Positions 46,633 through 57,931 are shown, counted from the first letter of the stretch. The stretch: 64,000 bases of DNA from Zygosaccharomyces rouxii (GCF_000026365.1 NC_012995.1:312501-376500); one strand, 5' to 3'. The notes: a model not told the origin generated them from the letters alone. A program made the numbers and translations.

Positions 46633-48438
46633 ATGAATGTCCTGCAAAGGCTAAGTGATATTTTAGCCAAAGATGGTGTCAAGACGAGCGTTCTCCTTCG
46701 AGAGGATGTTTTACCGAGTATGTTCGAGAGTGCAAAATCCACCGTCAAGGTAAATAAACGAAATAATGTTGTGAAAGAGATACCATCGAAGGATGTTACC
46801 ATTAAGGAAAATATTCATCTTGTTGGTAGGGGGTCAAATCTTTCCAAGAAGGTTAGCAGGGAGTATCTGTCGCCATTGCAAGGTCATTCTATAGCGCGGC
46901 ATAATATTTTAAACAATTACGATGATGCAAAGGCTTCAAGAATGCATAGCTGGATAGAAACTGTTGAGAAATCTCCTAATTCCCAAGAAGTCCTCTTCAC
47001 AAAGTTTCGTCAATTTACTGGTGATATGCTTGCCGCCCTAATAGCGTGTAGTCCACCGAGAGTTAAAATCAATTCTCAAAATTTGACAAGAAATTACCTG
47101 AAATACAGCACTGGAGAAGTACCACGAATACCTAATTTCCAAGAGAATCCCGGGCTTTTTGAAGATTATATTGGATTACTTACCCATACGAGATTTCTTC
47201 ACAAGAACTCATCTAGTACTAATGGGATAGTCCCGAAGATTTTAAGAAATCTAATGCATCCAGCAAATATAAAGACTTTACATTTAAGAACTACTAAATG
47301 CTACAATGATATGATGTACTATTTTAGTGAAAAATTCGATTTTGCCACATGTCGAGAGTTATTCGTACAGATGAAAGTTGAGAATGTACCGCCCAACACT
47401 GTCACCTATAATCTTTTACTGCGAAGTGTTCTTAAAAATTCGCATATAAGAAAGAATAAATTTCCAGATGAAGAAGTGCTGTTTTACCTCAAAAGTATGA
47501 AGAATCGAGGAATAGAAGCGGATTCAGTGACATGGACCACATGTTATAATTTTTTGAAAGAAGATGTCTCGAGATTATTGTTTGTAGAACAGCTTCAGGG
47601 ACGTGGCGTACCCCTTACCAGAGATTTTATTTACACGGTTCTGCGTAACGGTGACTACAATTCTACTGAATGTCTAAAGTTTCTTACCAATAATAAAATC
47701 CCATTAGACTGTAAAAGTTTTAAACTATGTGTGTCTCGATTGCTACAAGAGGATCGTGTTGATGTTGCTTGGGTCTTCTTAGAGTATACTCTAAAGAACT
47801 CTGGTAGAGCCTTTAAATTAGGTGCTGATATTTTGAATGAATTTCTCAGGGTATTTTCCGCCAAGGGAAGATTAGATTTATGTTTAATGACTTTTAACAC
47901 ATGCGTTCAGGATAGAGGTTTGAAACCTGACGTCCACACATTCGACATGTTATTCAAATCTTTAGTTAGAAATGGGTATCATAAGAATTTCTGTGTTATG
48001 CTAACATTCTTACAAAATTTGAAGAAAAAATATGGATTTGAGAAAAGAACTAATTATTGGTTCATTAAAGCCCAATCTATGGCAAAATTCAATATTGAAC
48101 CTCAATGGCGTCATGTTACGCCTGAACAATTACAAAGAGCTCAACGTTGGGTAGCTTTGTTAAGATGGGGGGTTGATACGAATACTTTTAGTACGAAGGT
48201 GTGGTCAACTCATGGTACTCAGTTCAGAAATGCTCTCAGGTTCATCGGATGTATACCATTGTCCTACCGTAATAGTATTCAACAAGATACTGCACACCTT
48301 ACGAGACGTAAATCGGAATACCGCCGAAGAATCCGTCACATTGCTCTACAGAATGCTCTCTTGAAAAGAGTCCCCTATGCAAAGGACTGGTATGGAACTT
48401 TGAGGAAGGAGCTAAAAGAGAGGGGAGTTGTAGCCTAA
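46633..48438 (+). CDS. AEP3: Mitochondrial Aep3, PPR-type factor for ATP6/ATP8 mRNA
   Basis: The predicted 601-residue protein begins MNVLQRLSDILAKDGVKTSV and shows pentatricopeptide-like helical pairs from about residue 190 on (CYNDMMYYFSEKFDFATCRELF; PNTVTYNLLLRSVL; PDVHTFDMLFKSLVRNGYHK). The C-terminus is basic (RRKSEYRRRIRHIALQNALL). In S. cerevisiae Aep3 (606) is a peripheral inner-membrane protein of the matrix side that stabilises the bicistronic ATP8/ATP6 mRNA and also affects initiation. Its place after NCR1 and before LSP1 is the S. cerevisiae order. An upstream in-frame TTG is ignored. Confidence is good. Confidence 0.88.
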   Translation: MNVLQRLSDILAKDGVKTSVLLREDVLPSMFESAKSTVKVNKRNNVVKEIPSKDVTIKENIHLVGRGSNLSKKVSREYLSPLQGHSIARHNILNNYDDAKASRMHSWIETVEKSPNSQEVLFTKFRQFTGDMLAALIACSPPRVKINSQNLTRNYLKYSTGEVPRIPNFQENPGLFEDYIGLLTHTRFLHKNSSSTNGIVPKILRNLMHPANIKTLHLRTTKCYNDMMYYFSEKFDFATCRELFVQMKVENVPPNTVTYNLLLRSVLKNSHIRKNKFPDEEVLFYLKSMKNRGIEADSVTWTTCYNFLKEDVSRLLFVEQLQGRGVPLTRDFIYTVLRNGDYNSTECLKFLTNNKIPLDCKSFKLCVSRLLQEDRVDVAWVFLEYTLKNSGRAFKLGADILNEFLRVFSAKGRLDLCLMTFNTCVQDRGLKPDVHTFDMLFKSLVRNGYHKNFCVMLTFLQNLKKKYGFEKRTNYWFIKAQSMAKFNIEPQWRHVTPEQLQRAQRWVALLRWGVDTNTFSTKVWSTHGTQFRNALRFIGCIPLSYRNSIQQDTAHLTRRKSEYRRRIRHIALQNALLKRVPYAKDWYGTLRKELKERGVVA

Positions 48439-48745
48439 TACTAACGTTAACACAAATAATACCGATATATAATAATAAAGGCGGTAAAAAACTAGAATTA
48501 AAGACTAAAATAAGATAAAAAAAAGTTATAGAAGAAAAAAAGAAAAAATAGGACGCTCAAAAGAGAAAGCAAATCAGAGGAAAAATAGGTGAGGATAGTA
48601 CAACGCAGAAATTTTTCTTTCTTTTTCAATTAGACCTTCATTTTGTTTTTCTGTCATCTCCTTTTGACTAAATTATTATCACACATTAGTGAATTAGTAG
48701 TTGCTTTTTAATACAATCCAAAATAAGAGAAAACAAACAAACAAA
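48439..48745. other. AEP3-LSP1 convergent intergenic region, A-rich
   Basis: These 307 bp lie between two convergent genes. The AEP3 side is strongly A-rich (48476-48560) and the LSP1 side is T-rich, as expected for polyadenylation signals. No ORF, RNA gene or repeat was recognised. Confidence 0.5.
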
Positions 48746-49741
48746 TCACTCGGTGTGGTGATGACCGTAGTGGTCAGCATGTTGACCTGCCACACCATGG
48801 CCTTCCTCGTGAGCATGTTCAGGGACCTCTTCAACAACCTCTTCTTCTGCCCATTCCTCTTCAGGAACCACACCCTCTTCGTCATCGACTTCATCGTAAA
48901 CGTCATCGACAGTTTGGTGGAATGATAGAGTTGGCTTAACCGCAGCGGAATCAAGAGTCCAAGATTCCAATGCAGCTTCAGCATCCATAATAATTTGCTT
49001 AGATGCATCGTAACCATCGTAAGCAGATCTGGTTTCACCTGGAGTCACAGGAGAATCGTCTAACAATTCCAATAGGGCCTTACCGTAACCGGCAATCAAG
49101 GCAAACTTTTCAGCCAATTCTCTCATAGAGTCGAATTGGTAGTTGTAAGCTGCCTTCATTCTCTCTCTGGTGATATTAGATAATTGGGCCTCTGCCACTA
49201 GAGATTCAGCTTCAGCACGAACCAACTCTTGTTCCAAAACTGGAATCTTTGGAGAGTGAGGGTCTTTGTATTTCAAGTGAGCAATTTCATCAGTGATCTT
49301 TTCTTTACGGTTTCTTGTTGGTTGAACAGAAGCTTCGATGTTTCTAATTGATTTTAAAGTGACACGGTATTGGTCGTACTTATCGATGAATTGATCTTGC
49401 AATTCACCTAATTCAAAGATAAGAACACCCAATTTGTCGGTGACATCAGAAACGTCATCGTCGTTATCAACACCCCATAGGGAAAGTTGTCTAGCAGCAG
49501 CTCTTCTTTCGTATGCGACAACTTCCAAAGATCTTAGAACACCCTTTTCAGTACTAACCAATTGAGATAGCTTTCTGGCCAAATCTGGTCCAAAGTTACC
49601 AGCAGCATTTTTTCTAAAGGTGGAAGCAATAGAAGCCTTACCGAAGAATTTTGACTTAGTACTAGATGGTGGTGGTGGTGGAGACTGAATTTGAGAAGCA
49701 GTTGGGACTCTTTGGTTCCTTAGCGAATAAGTTCTGTGCAT
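48746..49741 (-). CDS. LSP1: Eisosome core BAR-domain protein (Lsp1/Pil1 family)
   Basis: The 331-residue protein starts MHRTYSLRNQRVPTASQ. The BAR domain covers about 40-270 (FRKNAAGNFGPDLARKLSQL; YERRAAARQLSLWGVDN; ITRERMKAAYNYQF), and an acidic tail ends in HHHTE. The family builds eisosomes, the furrow-like plasma-membrane domains regulated by sphingoid-base-activated Pkh kinases. The N-terminal Ser/Thr/Pro-rich stretch is the likely phosphorylation region. The place beside AEP3 and near ULA1 favours Lsp1 (YPL004C) over Pil1. TATAAATA on the minus strand (49867-49874) lies about 126 bp upstream. The S. cerevisiae protein is 341 residues. Confidence is very high for the family. Confidence 0.94.
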   Translation of the reverse strand: MHRTYSLRNQRVPTASQIQSPPPPPSSTKSKFFGKASIASTFRKNAAGNFGPDLARKLSQLVSTEKGVLRSLEVVAYERRAAARQLSLWGVDNDDDVSDVTDKLGVLIFELGELQDQFIDKYDQYRVTLKSIRNIEASVQPTRNRKEKITDEIAHLKYKDPHSPKIPVLEQELVRAEAESLVAEAQLSNITRERMKAAYNYQFDSMRELAEKFALIAGYGKALLELLDDSPVTPGETRSAYDGYDASKQIIMDAEAALESWTLDSAAVKPTLSFHQTVDDVYDEVDDEEGVVPEEEWAEEEVVEEVPEHAHEEGHGVAGQHADHYGHHHTE

Positions 49742-51074
<1,333 letters not shown>

Positions 51075-51459
51075 TTTAATTATAGCTATTATTAAGATCG
51101 TTAATTTTTCTAAAATGTCACAGTCGTCTGGCGCGGGAAAAAGAAAAGCACTTTGTGTCAGTAAATTGTAAAGGAAGAATATTATTGTTACTACTACCAT
51201 TGTGTCTTTTGGATCAAGGAAAGAGTATAAATCAAACTTTGATTTCGAGCTTTTAACGCTTGAAGCATTCCTGTTACTTTTTATTTCTTTTAATTGCAAT
51301 TCCACTTTTTCCTCCCACATTCACAGCTAAAAAATAAATCCACAGCTATTAGCTACTTGATACAAGCTATCCAGATTACTCATTGATTTATTCAGAAATT
51401 AAATTAATTTCTCACGGCTAATTACTATTTATTCTAGTATCTTGGAAATAATCATCGCT
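51075..51459. other. Intergenic region after OPRT gene, A+T-rich
   Basis: These 385 bp separate the OPRT gene from the next plus-strand ORF. A GGCGCGGG segment (about 51130-51137) is the only G+C-rich spot. The last 110 bp are A+T-rich and likely hold the downstream promoter. No specific element is recognised. A 94-codon minus-strand ORF here is not convincing. Confidence 0.4.
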
Positions 51460-52569
51460 ATGGAAGGTTTGAGTCCCCTGGAATCGATTGACTCCAATGC
51501 TGATCTATTTTCTAATGTTGCATTAAAATTGACCGCTACACCTGCTGTGACAGGTTATGACTGTAACAGCACCGTCTCTACAGGCATCAAGAGGCGAAGC
51601 ATAACATCTAAAATCCCAGCATGGTTCCAAAAATGGGACAATTCTGATTTTAATAAGCAAAGTACAAACTCAGGCAGCAGATCTCATAAATTCAGATTTT
51701 GGCTTAACGAGAAAGACGATCTAGATCCATCTGAGGACCAATTGTTTAGCTCACCTGAAGATATTAGTATTAACACTCAGGCTTCGATTTATAACGATCG
51801 GATTTCTTTAGACTTGTTTCCGGATGATGAACATGATGAAAATGTCGAAGAAATTGGCAAAACATCTAGTTCACAGGCGTCCATCTATGAATTTGATTAT
51901 AAAGAACTTGAATTTTTAAATGTTCCCTCTACCGATGCCACTTTCACTTCTCAGGTTTCTATTTATCAACTCGGTGGTGCCGCTGACGCTGAACCCAGCA
52001 TTCGTAAAGCAAACCTTGGTCATAGTTCCATTCTCCATGCACCAATCTACGGTTTCGATGAGCCGGATCTCATTTTCGAGACTCCTAGAGAAGATGACCA
52101 TTTGTTGAAAGAATGTAAACACACCGTTGGCTCAGATATAACTTTAAACACGCGAACCGCTCTATATGAATTAAGTGATGAAAAGTATTATTTGGAGTCC
52201 CTGCAAGATGTGCTCATGTTCGGTAAGGGAATGAACGATGTTGTCAATGCTCCTGTTGGCAATCCTTCGTCGATCTACGGCACGAGAATGGGACACAATT
52301 CTGGCACCGCTTTCGAGGTCTTCTTGGAATCTTGCTTAGACACAGATTCTTCTTGGGAAGCATATGAAGCTGAATATAATAAAACTAGTGATGCGAAGTT
52401 CGGTTCCTCTGTTGCCAAACGAAAATCTCGACTAAGGACGTTACTTCATTATCTCAAGAATAAGTTTTCCAACAAACGAATCGTCTCTGAGATGCAATTG
52501 CTGAAAACTCTTTGGCATTCAATCCTCATAAGTCGAAAAAATGCTTATGAGTATTATCATTACTGTTGA
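51460..52569 (+). CDS. Unrecognised protein with repeated TQASIY-like motifs
   Basis: I do not recognise this 369-residue protein. The frame extends 18 bases upstream to a TTG, and the first ATG is at 51460. A degenerate motif recurs six times: TQASIY (106-111), SQASIY (138-143), SQVSIY (164-169), HAPIY (193-197), TRTALY (231-236) and PSSIY (269-273), spaced about 26-38 residues apart and mostly followed by acidic residues. The N-terminal region has IPAWFQKWDNSDF and KFRFWLNEKDD. The C-terminus is basic and helical (KRKSRLRTLLHYLKNKFSNK), which could bind membrane or nucleic acid. There are no membrane segments. The S/T-Q-x-S-I-Y pattern suggests repeated binding or phosphorylation sites (inference). 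It lies between the OPRT gene and ULA1, where S. cerevisiae has nothing comparable. Probably a real gene, function unknown. Confidence 0.72.
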   Translation: MEGLSPLESIDSNADLFSNVALKLTATPAVTGYDCNSTVSTGIKRRSITSKIPAWFQKWDNSDFNKQSTNSGSRSHKFRFWLNEKDDLDPSEDQLFSSPEDISINTQASIYNDRISLDLFPDDEHDENVEEIGKTSSSQASIYEFDYKELEFLNVPSTDATFTSQVSIYQLGGAADAEPSIRKANLGHSSILHAPIYGFDEPDLIFETPREDDHLLKECKHTVGSDITLNTRTALYELSDEKYYLESLQDVLMFGKGMNDVVNAPVGNPSSIYGTRMGHNSGTAFEVFLESCLDTDSSWEAYEAEYNKTSDAKFGSSVAKRKSRLRTLLHYLKNKFSNKRIVSEMQLLKTLWHSILISRKNAYEYYHYC

Positions 52570-52620
52570 GTGCATTAGTTTGAATGTTTAAATCCTCTGT
52601 CTCATTGGTCTTACAGAAGA

Positions 52621-52646
52621 TAAAATAAAATAAAATAAAATAAAAT
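52621..52646. repeat. TAAAA pentanucleotide microsatellite
   Basis: Five perfect TAAAA units in a row lie about 50 bp past the stop of the preceding gene, likely in its 3' region. Confidence 0.95.
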
Positions 52647-52700
52647 GGAAATGATGCAATTATGTTGATAGGAATATTTAAATTGATAGATATAGAAAAT

Positions 52701-52734
52701 GTAGGATTTTATTATCCTACTATGTTTTAAAATG

Positions 52735-52765
<31 letters not shown>
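52701..52765. repeat. Short inverted repeat followed by a 27-bp poly(dA) run
   Basis: GTAGGAT and ATCCTAC (52701-52707 and 52714-52720) form a perfect 7-bp stem with a 6-base A/T loop. A run of 27 A follows at 52739-52765. The pair lies in the 391-bp gap before ULA1. The hairpin may mark the end of the upstream transcript, and the A run probably excludes nucleosomes from the ULA1 promoter. Both roles are inferred. Confidence 0.8.
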
Positions 52766-52877
52766 TGGTAAACAAATCAGTCGGCGGGCATATTGTGTTA
52801 CCTTGATCAAATCATTATCATTATTATTGTTGTTATTATTATGTACATAACTTTTCTTATATTTGTGCTAGTATCTT

Positions 52878-52885
52878 GTCACGTG
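52878..52885 (+). promoter_or_regulatory. GTCACGTG site upstream of ULA1
   Basis: This perfect Cbf1-type octamer lies about 76 bp before the ULA1 ATG. The same octamer family serves as centromere element CDEI, but here there is no CDEIII-like sequence at a suitable distance, so it is read as a promoter site. The rest of the 52570-52960 gap holds only A+T-rich repeats. Confidence 0.5.
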
Positions 52886-52960
52886 AACATTTGTAAGGGC
52901 TTGATATGACAGGAATTCGAAAACATCAATTGATCATCATCAAAGAAACTACGCTAGAAC

Positions 52961-54349
52961 ATGGACAGATTCGATAGGCAGTTAAGACTTTGGGGTGGTT
53001 TTGGCCATGAACTTTTAACAAACGGGCAAATTTGCTTTATTGTTGAAAGACGCGATGATCCTTTGTTGCTAGAAGTTCAGAGACACTTATTGTTAGCTGG
53101 GATAAGTAGCTACCTAGTTCTTCATTCTGATAAACAACATACGCCTGCAAAGGATGCATTTGCATTTATCGATGAGAATCAGGAACTTCAAGCCCTTAAT
53201 CCTGAAATTAAACCTCAATGGAATTTTTTGCCATGGTCAAGGATACAGACACAGAGCTTTAAGGATATTTCAGTTATAGTATTGATCAATTGTAGGGATG
53301 CTCATATGTTACAGGAACTTTCAATCAGAAGAGAACATTCCATAAACTTTCCTCCCGTCCTTGTTGCAGCTGTTAATTATCCTTTAGCATATATGTATCT
53401 GTGGTTGAAGGAAATTCATTTCGTTGTAACTACGAATCCAGAATATGTAGTGCCAGATTTGAGAATTAACGAACCCTGGGATGAAGTTTTACAGTACACA
53501 GAATCTTTAGATTTTGGAAAATTACGAGAGGAAGAGTTAGCAGAGATACCATATCCTCTAATTCTTTCTAGTGCATTGAGGGCAACTTCGCAGGACGAAC
53601 GCCCTCTGCATCAGAAATTGGATGACTTTTATTTGAAATATAGTCAACAGGCACTGAATGATTCCAATTACAGGCAGGCAAAACGTTACGCCCGTCAAGT
53701 AAGCCGGAGCAGTGAATTAGGCAGGCAAAGAGTCAAGCAATTGTTGAATCGTCTCCAAATTTATCAGCGGTCAAACTGGCACGATTCTTTCAACGGGAAA
53801 TTCATGACACTTTGTCAAGCTTTGGGTCAGTTTTTGGATCAATATCATCAACTTCCCTTGCCAAGTGAATTTCCTGACATGGAAGCAGGTACTCAGATTT
53901 ACAATGATTTAAAAATGATTTATCAGAAAAAGGCAAGAGAGGATTGCGAAACAATGGAAGCCATAGTAGCACGATTAGGATTTCCAGATTTTCCGAGAAT
54001 GTTAGTTAAAAAATTCTGTGACAACATTAATTATTGGACTTTATTGGAGCCAATTGTCAACGAATCATCTGTACCTGGAATATATTCTAGCACGGAATTA
54101 ACGAGATACTTAAATGAACAGGAGGTAACAATATCGACACATGAAAAAAAATTGTTAGAAAATCTTCTTAGCCTTGCTGAAGACTCCTACGATTCACATA
54201 CATTGGTAAGTTCCTTCCCAGCTACGGCATTTTTGGGTGGTGCAGTAGCCCAGGAAGTGGTTAAACTTGTCACCCACCAATATGTACCCATCGACAACAC
54301 TTTTGTCTATGATTTAATTTCTGACGAAAGTTCGACTATAAAGCTTTGA
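52961..54349 (+). CDS. ULA1: Rub1/NEDD8-activating enzyme regulatory subunit Ula1
   Basis: The 462-residue protein opens MDRFDRQLRLWGGFGHELL, the adenylation-domain start typical of E1-like regulatory subunits (APP-BP1/Ula1). It lacks a complete ATP-binding glycine motif and a catalytic cysteine domain, as expected for the partner of Uba3. The C-terminal AFLGGAVAQEVVKLVTHQYV and PIDNTFVYD match the conserved E1 end. With Uba3 it activates Rub1, which modifies cullins. The length equals S. cerevisiae Ula1 (462). The stop lies 13 bp from the convergent SPB4 stop. Confidence is high. Confidence 0.93.
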   Translation: MDRFDRQLRLWGGFGHELLTNGQICFIVERRDDPLLLEVQRHLLLAGISSYLVLHSDKQHTPAKDAFAFIDENQELQALNPEIKPQWNFLPWSRIQTQSFKDISVIVLINCRDAHMLQELSIRREHSINFPPVLVAAVNYPLAYMYLWLKEIHFVVTTNPEYVVPDLRINEPWDEVLQYTESLDFGKLREEELAEIPYPLILSSALRATSQDERPLHQKLDDFYLKYSQQALNDSNYRQAKRYARQVSRSSELGRQRVKQLLNRLQIYQRSNWHDSFNGKFMTLCQALGQFLDQYHQLPLPSEFPDMEAGTQIYNDLKMIYQKKAREDCETMEAIVARLGFPDFPRMLVKKFCDNINYWTLLEPIVNESSVPGIYSSTELTRYLNEQEVTISTHEKKLLENLLSLAEDSYDSHTLVSSFPATAFLGGAVAQEVVKLVTHQYVPIDNTFVYDLISDESSTIKL

Positions 54350-54362
54350 AATATTACCTACT

Positions 54363-56171
54363 TTATAAATCATCGAAGCTACCAGTTACTGCAGTAGATT
54401 GGTTTTTCTTTCTCCTTTTATTTTGCATCACAGTCTCTTTCCAATCTTCTTGTACGTCTTCATCGCTATCAGATCCATCTGCGATTTGCCTCTCTATTTC
54501 TTCTCTTTTCATCGCCATTTTGGCTTTTCTTGTGGACTTCTCCTCTTTAGATTGCAGTTTGTTAGACCATGATGTGTTTCTTTGTTTGGCTTCCATTTTT
54601 TCCCTTTTTTTCTCATTGATTTGATTAGAGTTCTTCAACAATTCGAGACGTTTATTTTCACGCTTTTTATCCATGTATGCGAACTTATCCATATCAATGG
54701 GTTGATCTATTATCCAGCCGTCCTTGATAGTGTCATTCTGGAAATAGTTATTTATCTCTGGCATACGCGGTAAACGGAATAAACCGTACATTTTTGCCAA
54801 TCCAACATAATCAAGGGATTGCAGTCTGAAGATCGAACTAGCTGAATGCTTCATGTAATTTTTGATAAATGCAACATAAGATCTTACACCGAGGTCATAC
54901 CGAGCTCTATCCTGTAAGACCCAATTTTTGAAGATTTCATAGAATGGTTCTTTGGTTGGTAGGTCGATGATTTTTAGGGGCATTTCTTTTAATTCTACAT
55001 TTTTAACCTCCAAAAACGGTATGTAATCTTCTTCTCTGCCTTTGTTTAAAAATGTTATGGCTCTGCCCTCTTTGTTGGCTCTTCCCGTTCTACCACATCT
55101 ATGTAAAAACATTGTGGTATCTGATGGAGGGTCTAATTGAATTACTAAATCCACATCAGGTATATCGATACCCCTCGCAGCAACATCAGTTGTGAACAAG
55201 ACCGCCTTCCCAAATGATTTGCCGAAGGAATCGAGGGTCTTTTGTCTAGAACTGGTTTGTAATTTACCGTGTAAAGAGAAGAACTCGACCTCTTCATCCA
55301 ATAGTTTTTTATCTCTCTGTAGATATTGCATAAAAGAGTAGAAATATGTCACTGAGATGCATGTGGGAAAGTAAACTATGCACTTTTTGAACTTGTAATT
55401 GTTCATTATACTTAATAGTTGTTGAATTTTGGCTTCTGGTTCTATCACGGTATAAAATAATCCAAGGGAGGTTGGTGCTTTCGTTTTAGAACTCACAGTA
55501 ATTTTGACAGGATTTCTAAGCCCAGTTTTGAAGATTTGACTACCCGCGCTTCCAATGGTAGCAGAGAAAAGACCCGTTCTCCTTTGCTTTGGTAAAGTTT
55601 TAAGAATTTTCTCTATATCACCAAAGAAACTTAAGTCTAATAATCTATCAGCTTCGTCTAATACCAGAACGCTGCATGATTTTGTTTGTACAGCAGACAT
55701 CTGTAAAAAATCGAGTACTCTACCTGGCGTACCTACTAGGATCTGAGGACGATTCTGTAAAAAATTTGCCAAATCATCTCTGACTGAGCTCTGATTAGTT
55801 CCTACCAGTAGCTGCGATCTAATTGGATGTTCATCATCAGGGTAGTGTTCTAAAAAGCTTTGAATGACGGATTGAATTTGATTAGATAATTCTCTCGTTG
55901 GGGTCACTATAAGTGAATGGAAATGACCCTTCTTCAGGTTGGGTGTATTTGCTTCTTCGGCTATTATTTTTTCTAATATGGGAATCACAAAAGCAACTGT
56001 TTTACCTGATCCTGTCACAGATTCTACCACTACGTCTTTGTTTCTGGCGAACATAGGTATAGTTGAGGTTTGCACTGGAGTCATCGTATCAAATCCCATC
56101 ACATCTATGGCTGCTTTAATCCATGGTTGAACTTGATAATTACAATCATCCCATGACAGTGTTTTGGACAT
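54363..56171 (-). CDS. SPB4: DEAD-box RNA helicase Spb4 of 60S ribosome assembly
   Basis: The 602-residue DEAD-box helicase has a Q motif near FDTMTPVQ, Walker [10 protein letters not shown] and [10 protein letters not shown]. Further motifs are [28 protein letters not shown] and [13 protein letters not shown], followed by a basic C-terminal extension. It starts [19 protein letters not shown], very like S. cerevisiae Spb4 (606), which acts in nucleolar pre-60S maturation and 27SB processing. The frame is open to GTG at 56186, and the ATG at 56171 is the family start. PAC and RRPE motifs precede it. It is divergent from DEG1, as on S. cerevisiae chromosome VI. Confidence is very high. Confidence 0.96.
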   Translation of the reverse strand: MSKTLSWDDCNYQVQPWIKAAIDVMGFDTMTPVQTSTIPMFARNKDVVVESVTGSGKTVAFVIPILEKIIAEEANTPNLKKGHFHSLIVTPTRELSNQIQSVIQSFLEHYPDDEHPIRSQLLVGTNQSSVRDDLANFLQNRPQILVGTPGRVLDFLQMSAVQTKSCSVLVLDEADRLLDLSFFGDIEKILKTLPKQRRTGLFSATIGSAGSQIFKTGLRNPVKITVSSKTKAPTSLGLFYTVIEPEAKIQQLLSIMNNYKFKKCIVYFPTCISVTYFYSFMQYLQRDKKLLDEEVEFFSLHGKLQTSSRQKTLDSFGKSFGKAVLFTTDVAARGIDIPDVDLVIQLDPPSDTTMFLHRCGRTGRANKEGRAITFLNKGREEDYIPFLEVKNVELKEMPLKIIDLPTKEPFYEIFKNWVLQDRARYDLGVRSYVAFIKNYMKHSASSIFRLQSLDYVGLAKMYGLFRLPRMPEINNYFQNDTIKDGWIIDQPIDMDKFAYMDKKRENKRLELLKNSNQINEKKREKMEAKQRNTSWSNKLQSKEEKSTRKAKMAMKREEIERQIADGSDSDEDVQEDWKETVMQNKRRKKNQSTAVTGSFDDL

Positions 56172-56568
56172 TTTGCTGGTATTCACAGTTATTTTGGCAG
56201 TTGTTTTAGTGTTAACATATCTTGAGATGAGATGCTCTTCACTCTCATTTTGTTTTCAAATTTTTCCGTACGATGGTAAGTGATAGCGCCGTGGCATTGT
56301 AAATATTGATCATACTAAAAATTGGGAGCTAAAACAGCAGGCAAACTAATGGCAACACCTTTGTCATGATAGATTAAAATTCTGAACGATAATATTGATG
56401 TATGGAAACGTTTATTTCACTTCTTCACCGTCATTACTTGGTTATTATTTTCTGTTTTTTTATTTTTTTAATTTTTTTTTTTTTTCAATCAGACGCGATG
56501 GGATGGAGAACTGAAGTTGAATACTTGATGGTAGAAAATATAACAGTTATTTGAGGAATTACATATTA
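56172..56568. promoter_or_regulatory. Divergent SPB4/DEG1 promoter with PAC-like and RRPE motifs
   Basis: GAGATGAGATGC (56224-56235) is a PAC-type element and AAATTTTTC (56258-56266, the reverse complement of GAAAAATTT) is an RRPE element. They lie about 53-95 bp before the SPB4 ATG, the spacing normal for ribosome-biogenesis genes. Nearer DEG1, GCGATGGG (56495-56502) differs from a PAC core by one base and follows a T-rich tract (about 56457-56485). Confidence 0.75.
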
Positions 56569-57864
56569 ATGGGAGTTCTTCAGCGTTTGTTTCGTCTGAT
56601 TAACAAACCTGGCCTAAGATCTGGCGAAATGTCACTCCCAACAGCTTCGAATTACTCAGCTTGGACGAAGGAACAGCTTATTGAAAAAATTGTGGAGCTG
56701 GAAAATCATCAAGATGTCCAAAATTCTAAGAAACACAAGAAAGCTTCACCTGAACTGCCCAAAACCAAAAGAAGAAGGGAATTCGACTTCTCGAAGTACA
56801 ATACGAGATTCATTGCATTAAAATTTTCTTATCTGGGATGGAACTATAACGGTTTAGCTGTACAGAAGGATGTGACCCCATTACCAACCGTGGAGGGCGT
56901 GATTATTGATGCATTAATGAAATGCAGGTTAGTTGCGTCATCTAATGTACAAGATTTCAGATTTAGTAGATGTGGTAGGACAGACAAGGGTGTTAGCGCT
57001 ATGAACCAAGTTATTTCTTTGGAAGTGAGATCCAATCTGAGTGACGAAGAACAAAAGGACCCATCAAATGATACTCGTGAGCTTCAATACGCGCAGATTC
57101 TGAACCATTTATTACCGGAAGATATCAAGATATCGGCTATGTGTTTAAGGCCTCCTGAGGGGTTCGATGCGAGGTACAGTTGTGAATACCGACATTACAA
57201 GTACTTGTTCAGTGGGAAAGGCTTGATGTTAGACCGAATGCAAAAGGCGGCAGCTCTTTACCATGGTGAACATGATTTTAGGAATTTTTGCAAATTAGAT
57301 GGCTCTAAACAAATAACCAATTATACCAGAAATATTTTGGGTTCCGAAATACAACACATTTCCGATAATATGTATTGTTTTGACTTAGTTGGAAGTGCCT
57401 TCCTGTGGCATCAAGTACGTTGTATGATGGCTATCCTTTTCCTTGTGGGACAAGGCTTGGAAGAACCATCGGTCATCACCAATCTTCTTGATGTGGATAA
57501 AACACCACAAAAACCCATCTACGAGATGGCTAGTGATCTCCCATTAATTCTCTATGACTGTAAGTTTCCAGAAATGGAGTGGATACAGCCCACCTCAGCG
57601 GACTACAAAGCCATCAAGTACAGTAAAGTAATTGAATCTCTGAATTTACATTATCAGTTTAAAGCTACTGTAGCTAATATGTTTGCAGAATGTTTAGCTT
57701 TACAGCCCGATTCTAATGCTGATTTTTCTAACAAGACTAGGATTAACGTAGGTGATGGTGTGGGTAAAGTTGTCTCTAAATATGAAAAGATGGTCAACAG
57801 ACAAGTCATGGACTCTGCAGAGACTGTAAATGAAAAATATAGAAATAGAAAGAATACCAAATAG
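56569..57864 (+). CDS. DEG1: tRNA pseudouridine synthase Deg1/Pus3 (positions 38/39)
   Basis: The 431-residue TruA-family enzyme has the catalytic Asp in RCGRTDKGVSAMNQVISLEV. Other family blocks are KYNTRFIALKFSYLGWNYNG, FDARYSCEYRHYKYLF, NFCKLDGSKQITNYTR and AFLWHQVRCMMAILFLVGQ. It isomerises U38 and U39 in the tRNA anticodon arm. The N-terminal 60 residues are variable. The ATG at 56569 is the first ATG after a TTG-opened frame. A later Met (MSLPTASNYSAW, residue 21) is a possible alternative start. The gene is YFL001W-like, the last left-arm gene before CEN6 in S. cerevisiae. Here SNF8 and HAT1 lie between it and the predicted centromere. Confidence is very high. Confidence 0.95.
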   Translation: MGVLQRLFRLINKPGLRSGEMSLPTASNYSAWTKEQLIEKIVELENHQDVQNSKKHKKASPELPKTKRRREFDFSKYNTRFIALKFSYLGWNYNGLAVQKDVTPLPTVEGVIIDALMKCRLVASSNVQDFRFSRCGRTDKGVSAMNQVISLEVRSNLSDEEQKDPSNDTRELQYAQILNHLLPEDIKISAMCLRPPEGFDARYSCEYRHYKYLFSGKGLMLDRMQKAAALYHGEHDFRNFCKLDGSKQITNYTRNILGSEIQHISDNMYCFDLVGSAFLWHQVRCMMAILFLVGQGLEEPSVITNLLDVDKTPQKPIYEMASDLPLILYDCKFPEMEWIQPTSADYKAIKYSKVIESLNLHYQFKATVANMFAECLALQPDSNADFSNKTRINVGDGVGKVVSKYEKMVNRQVMDSAETVNEKYRNRKNTK

Positions 57865-57931
57865 TGACTATTTACCCTGTAAATACTACATTACTTTGAA
57901 AATGTAAAATTGTAACTCTATATGAAACCGT

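Noticed and set aside
57342..57357. TTCCGAA within DEG1 as a CDEIII
   Set aside because: It is inside a conserved coding region with no CDEI or A+T-rich CDEII nearby.
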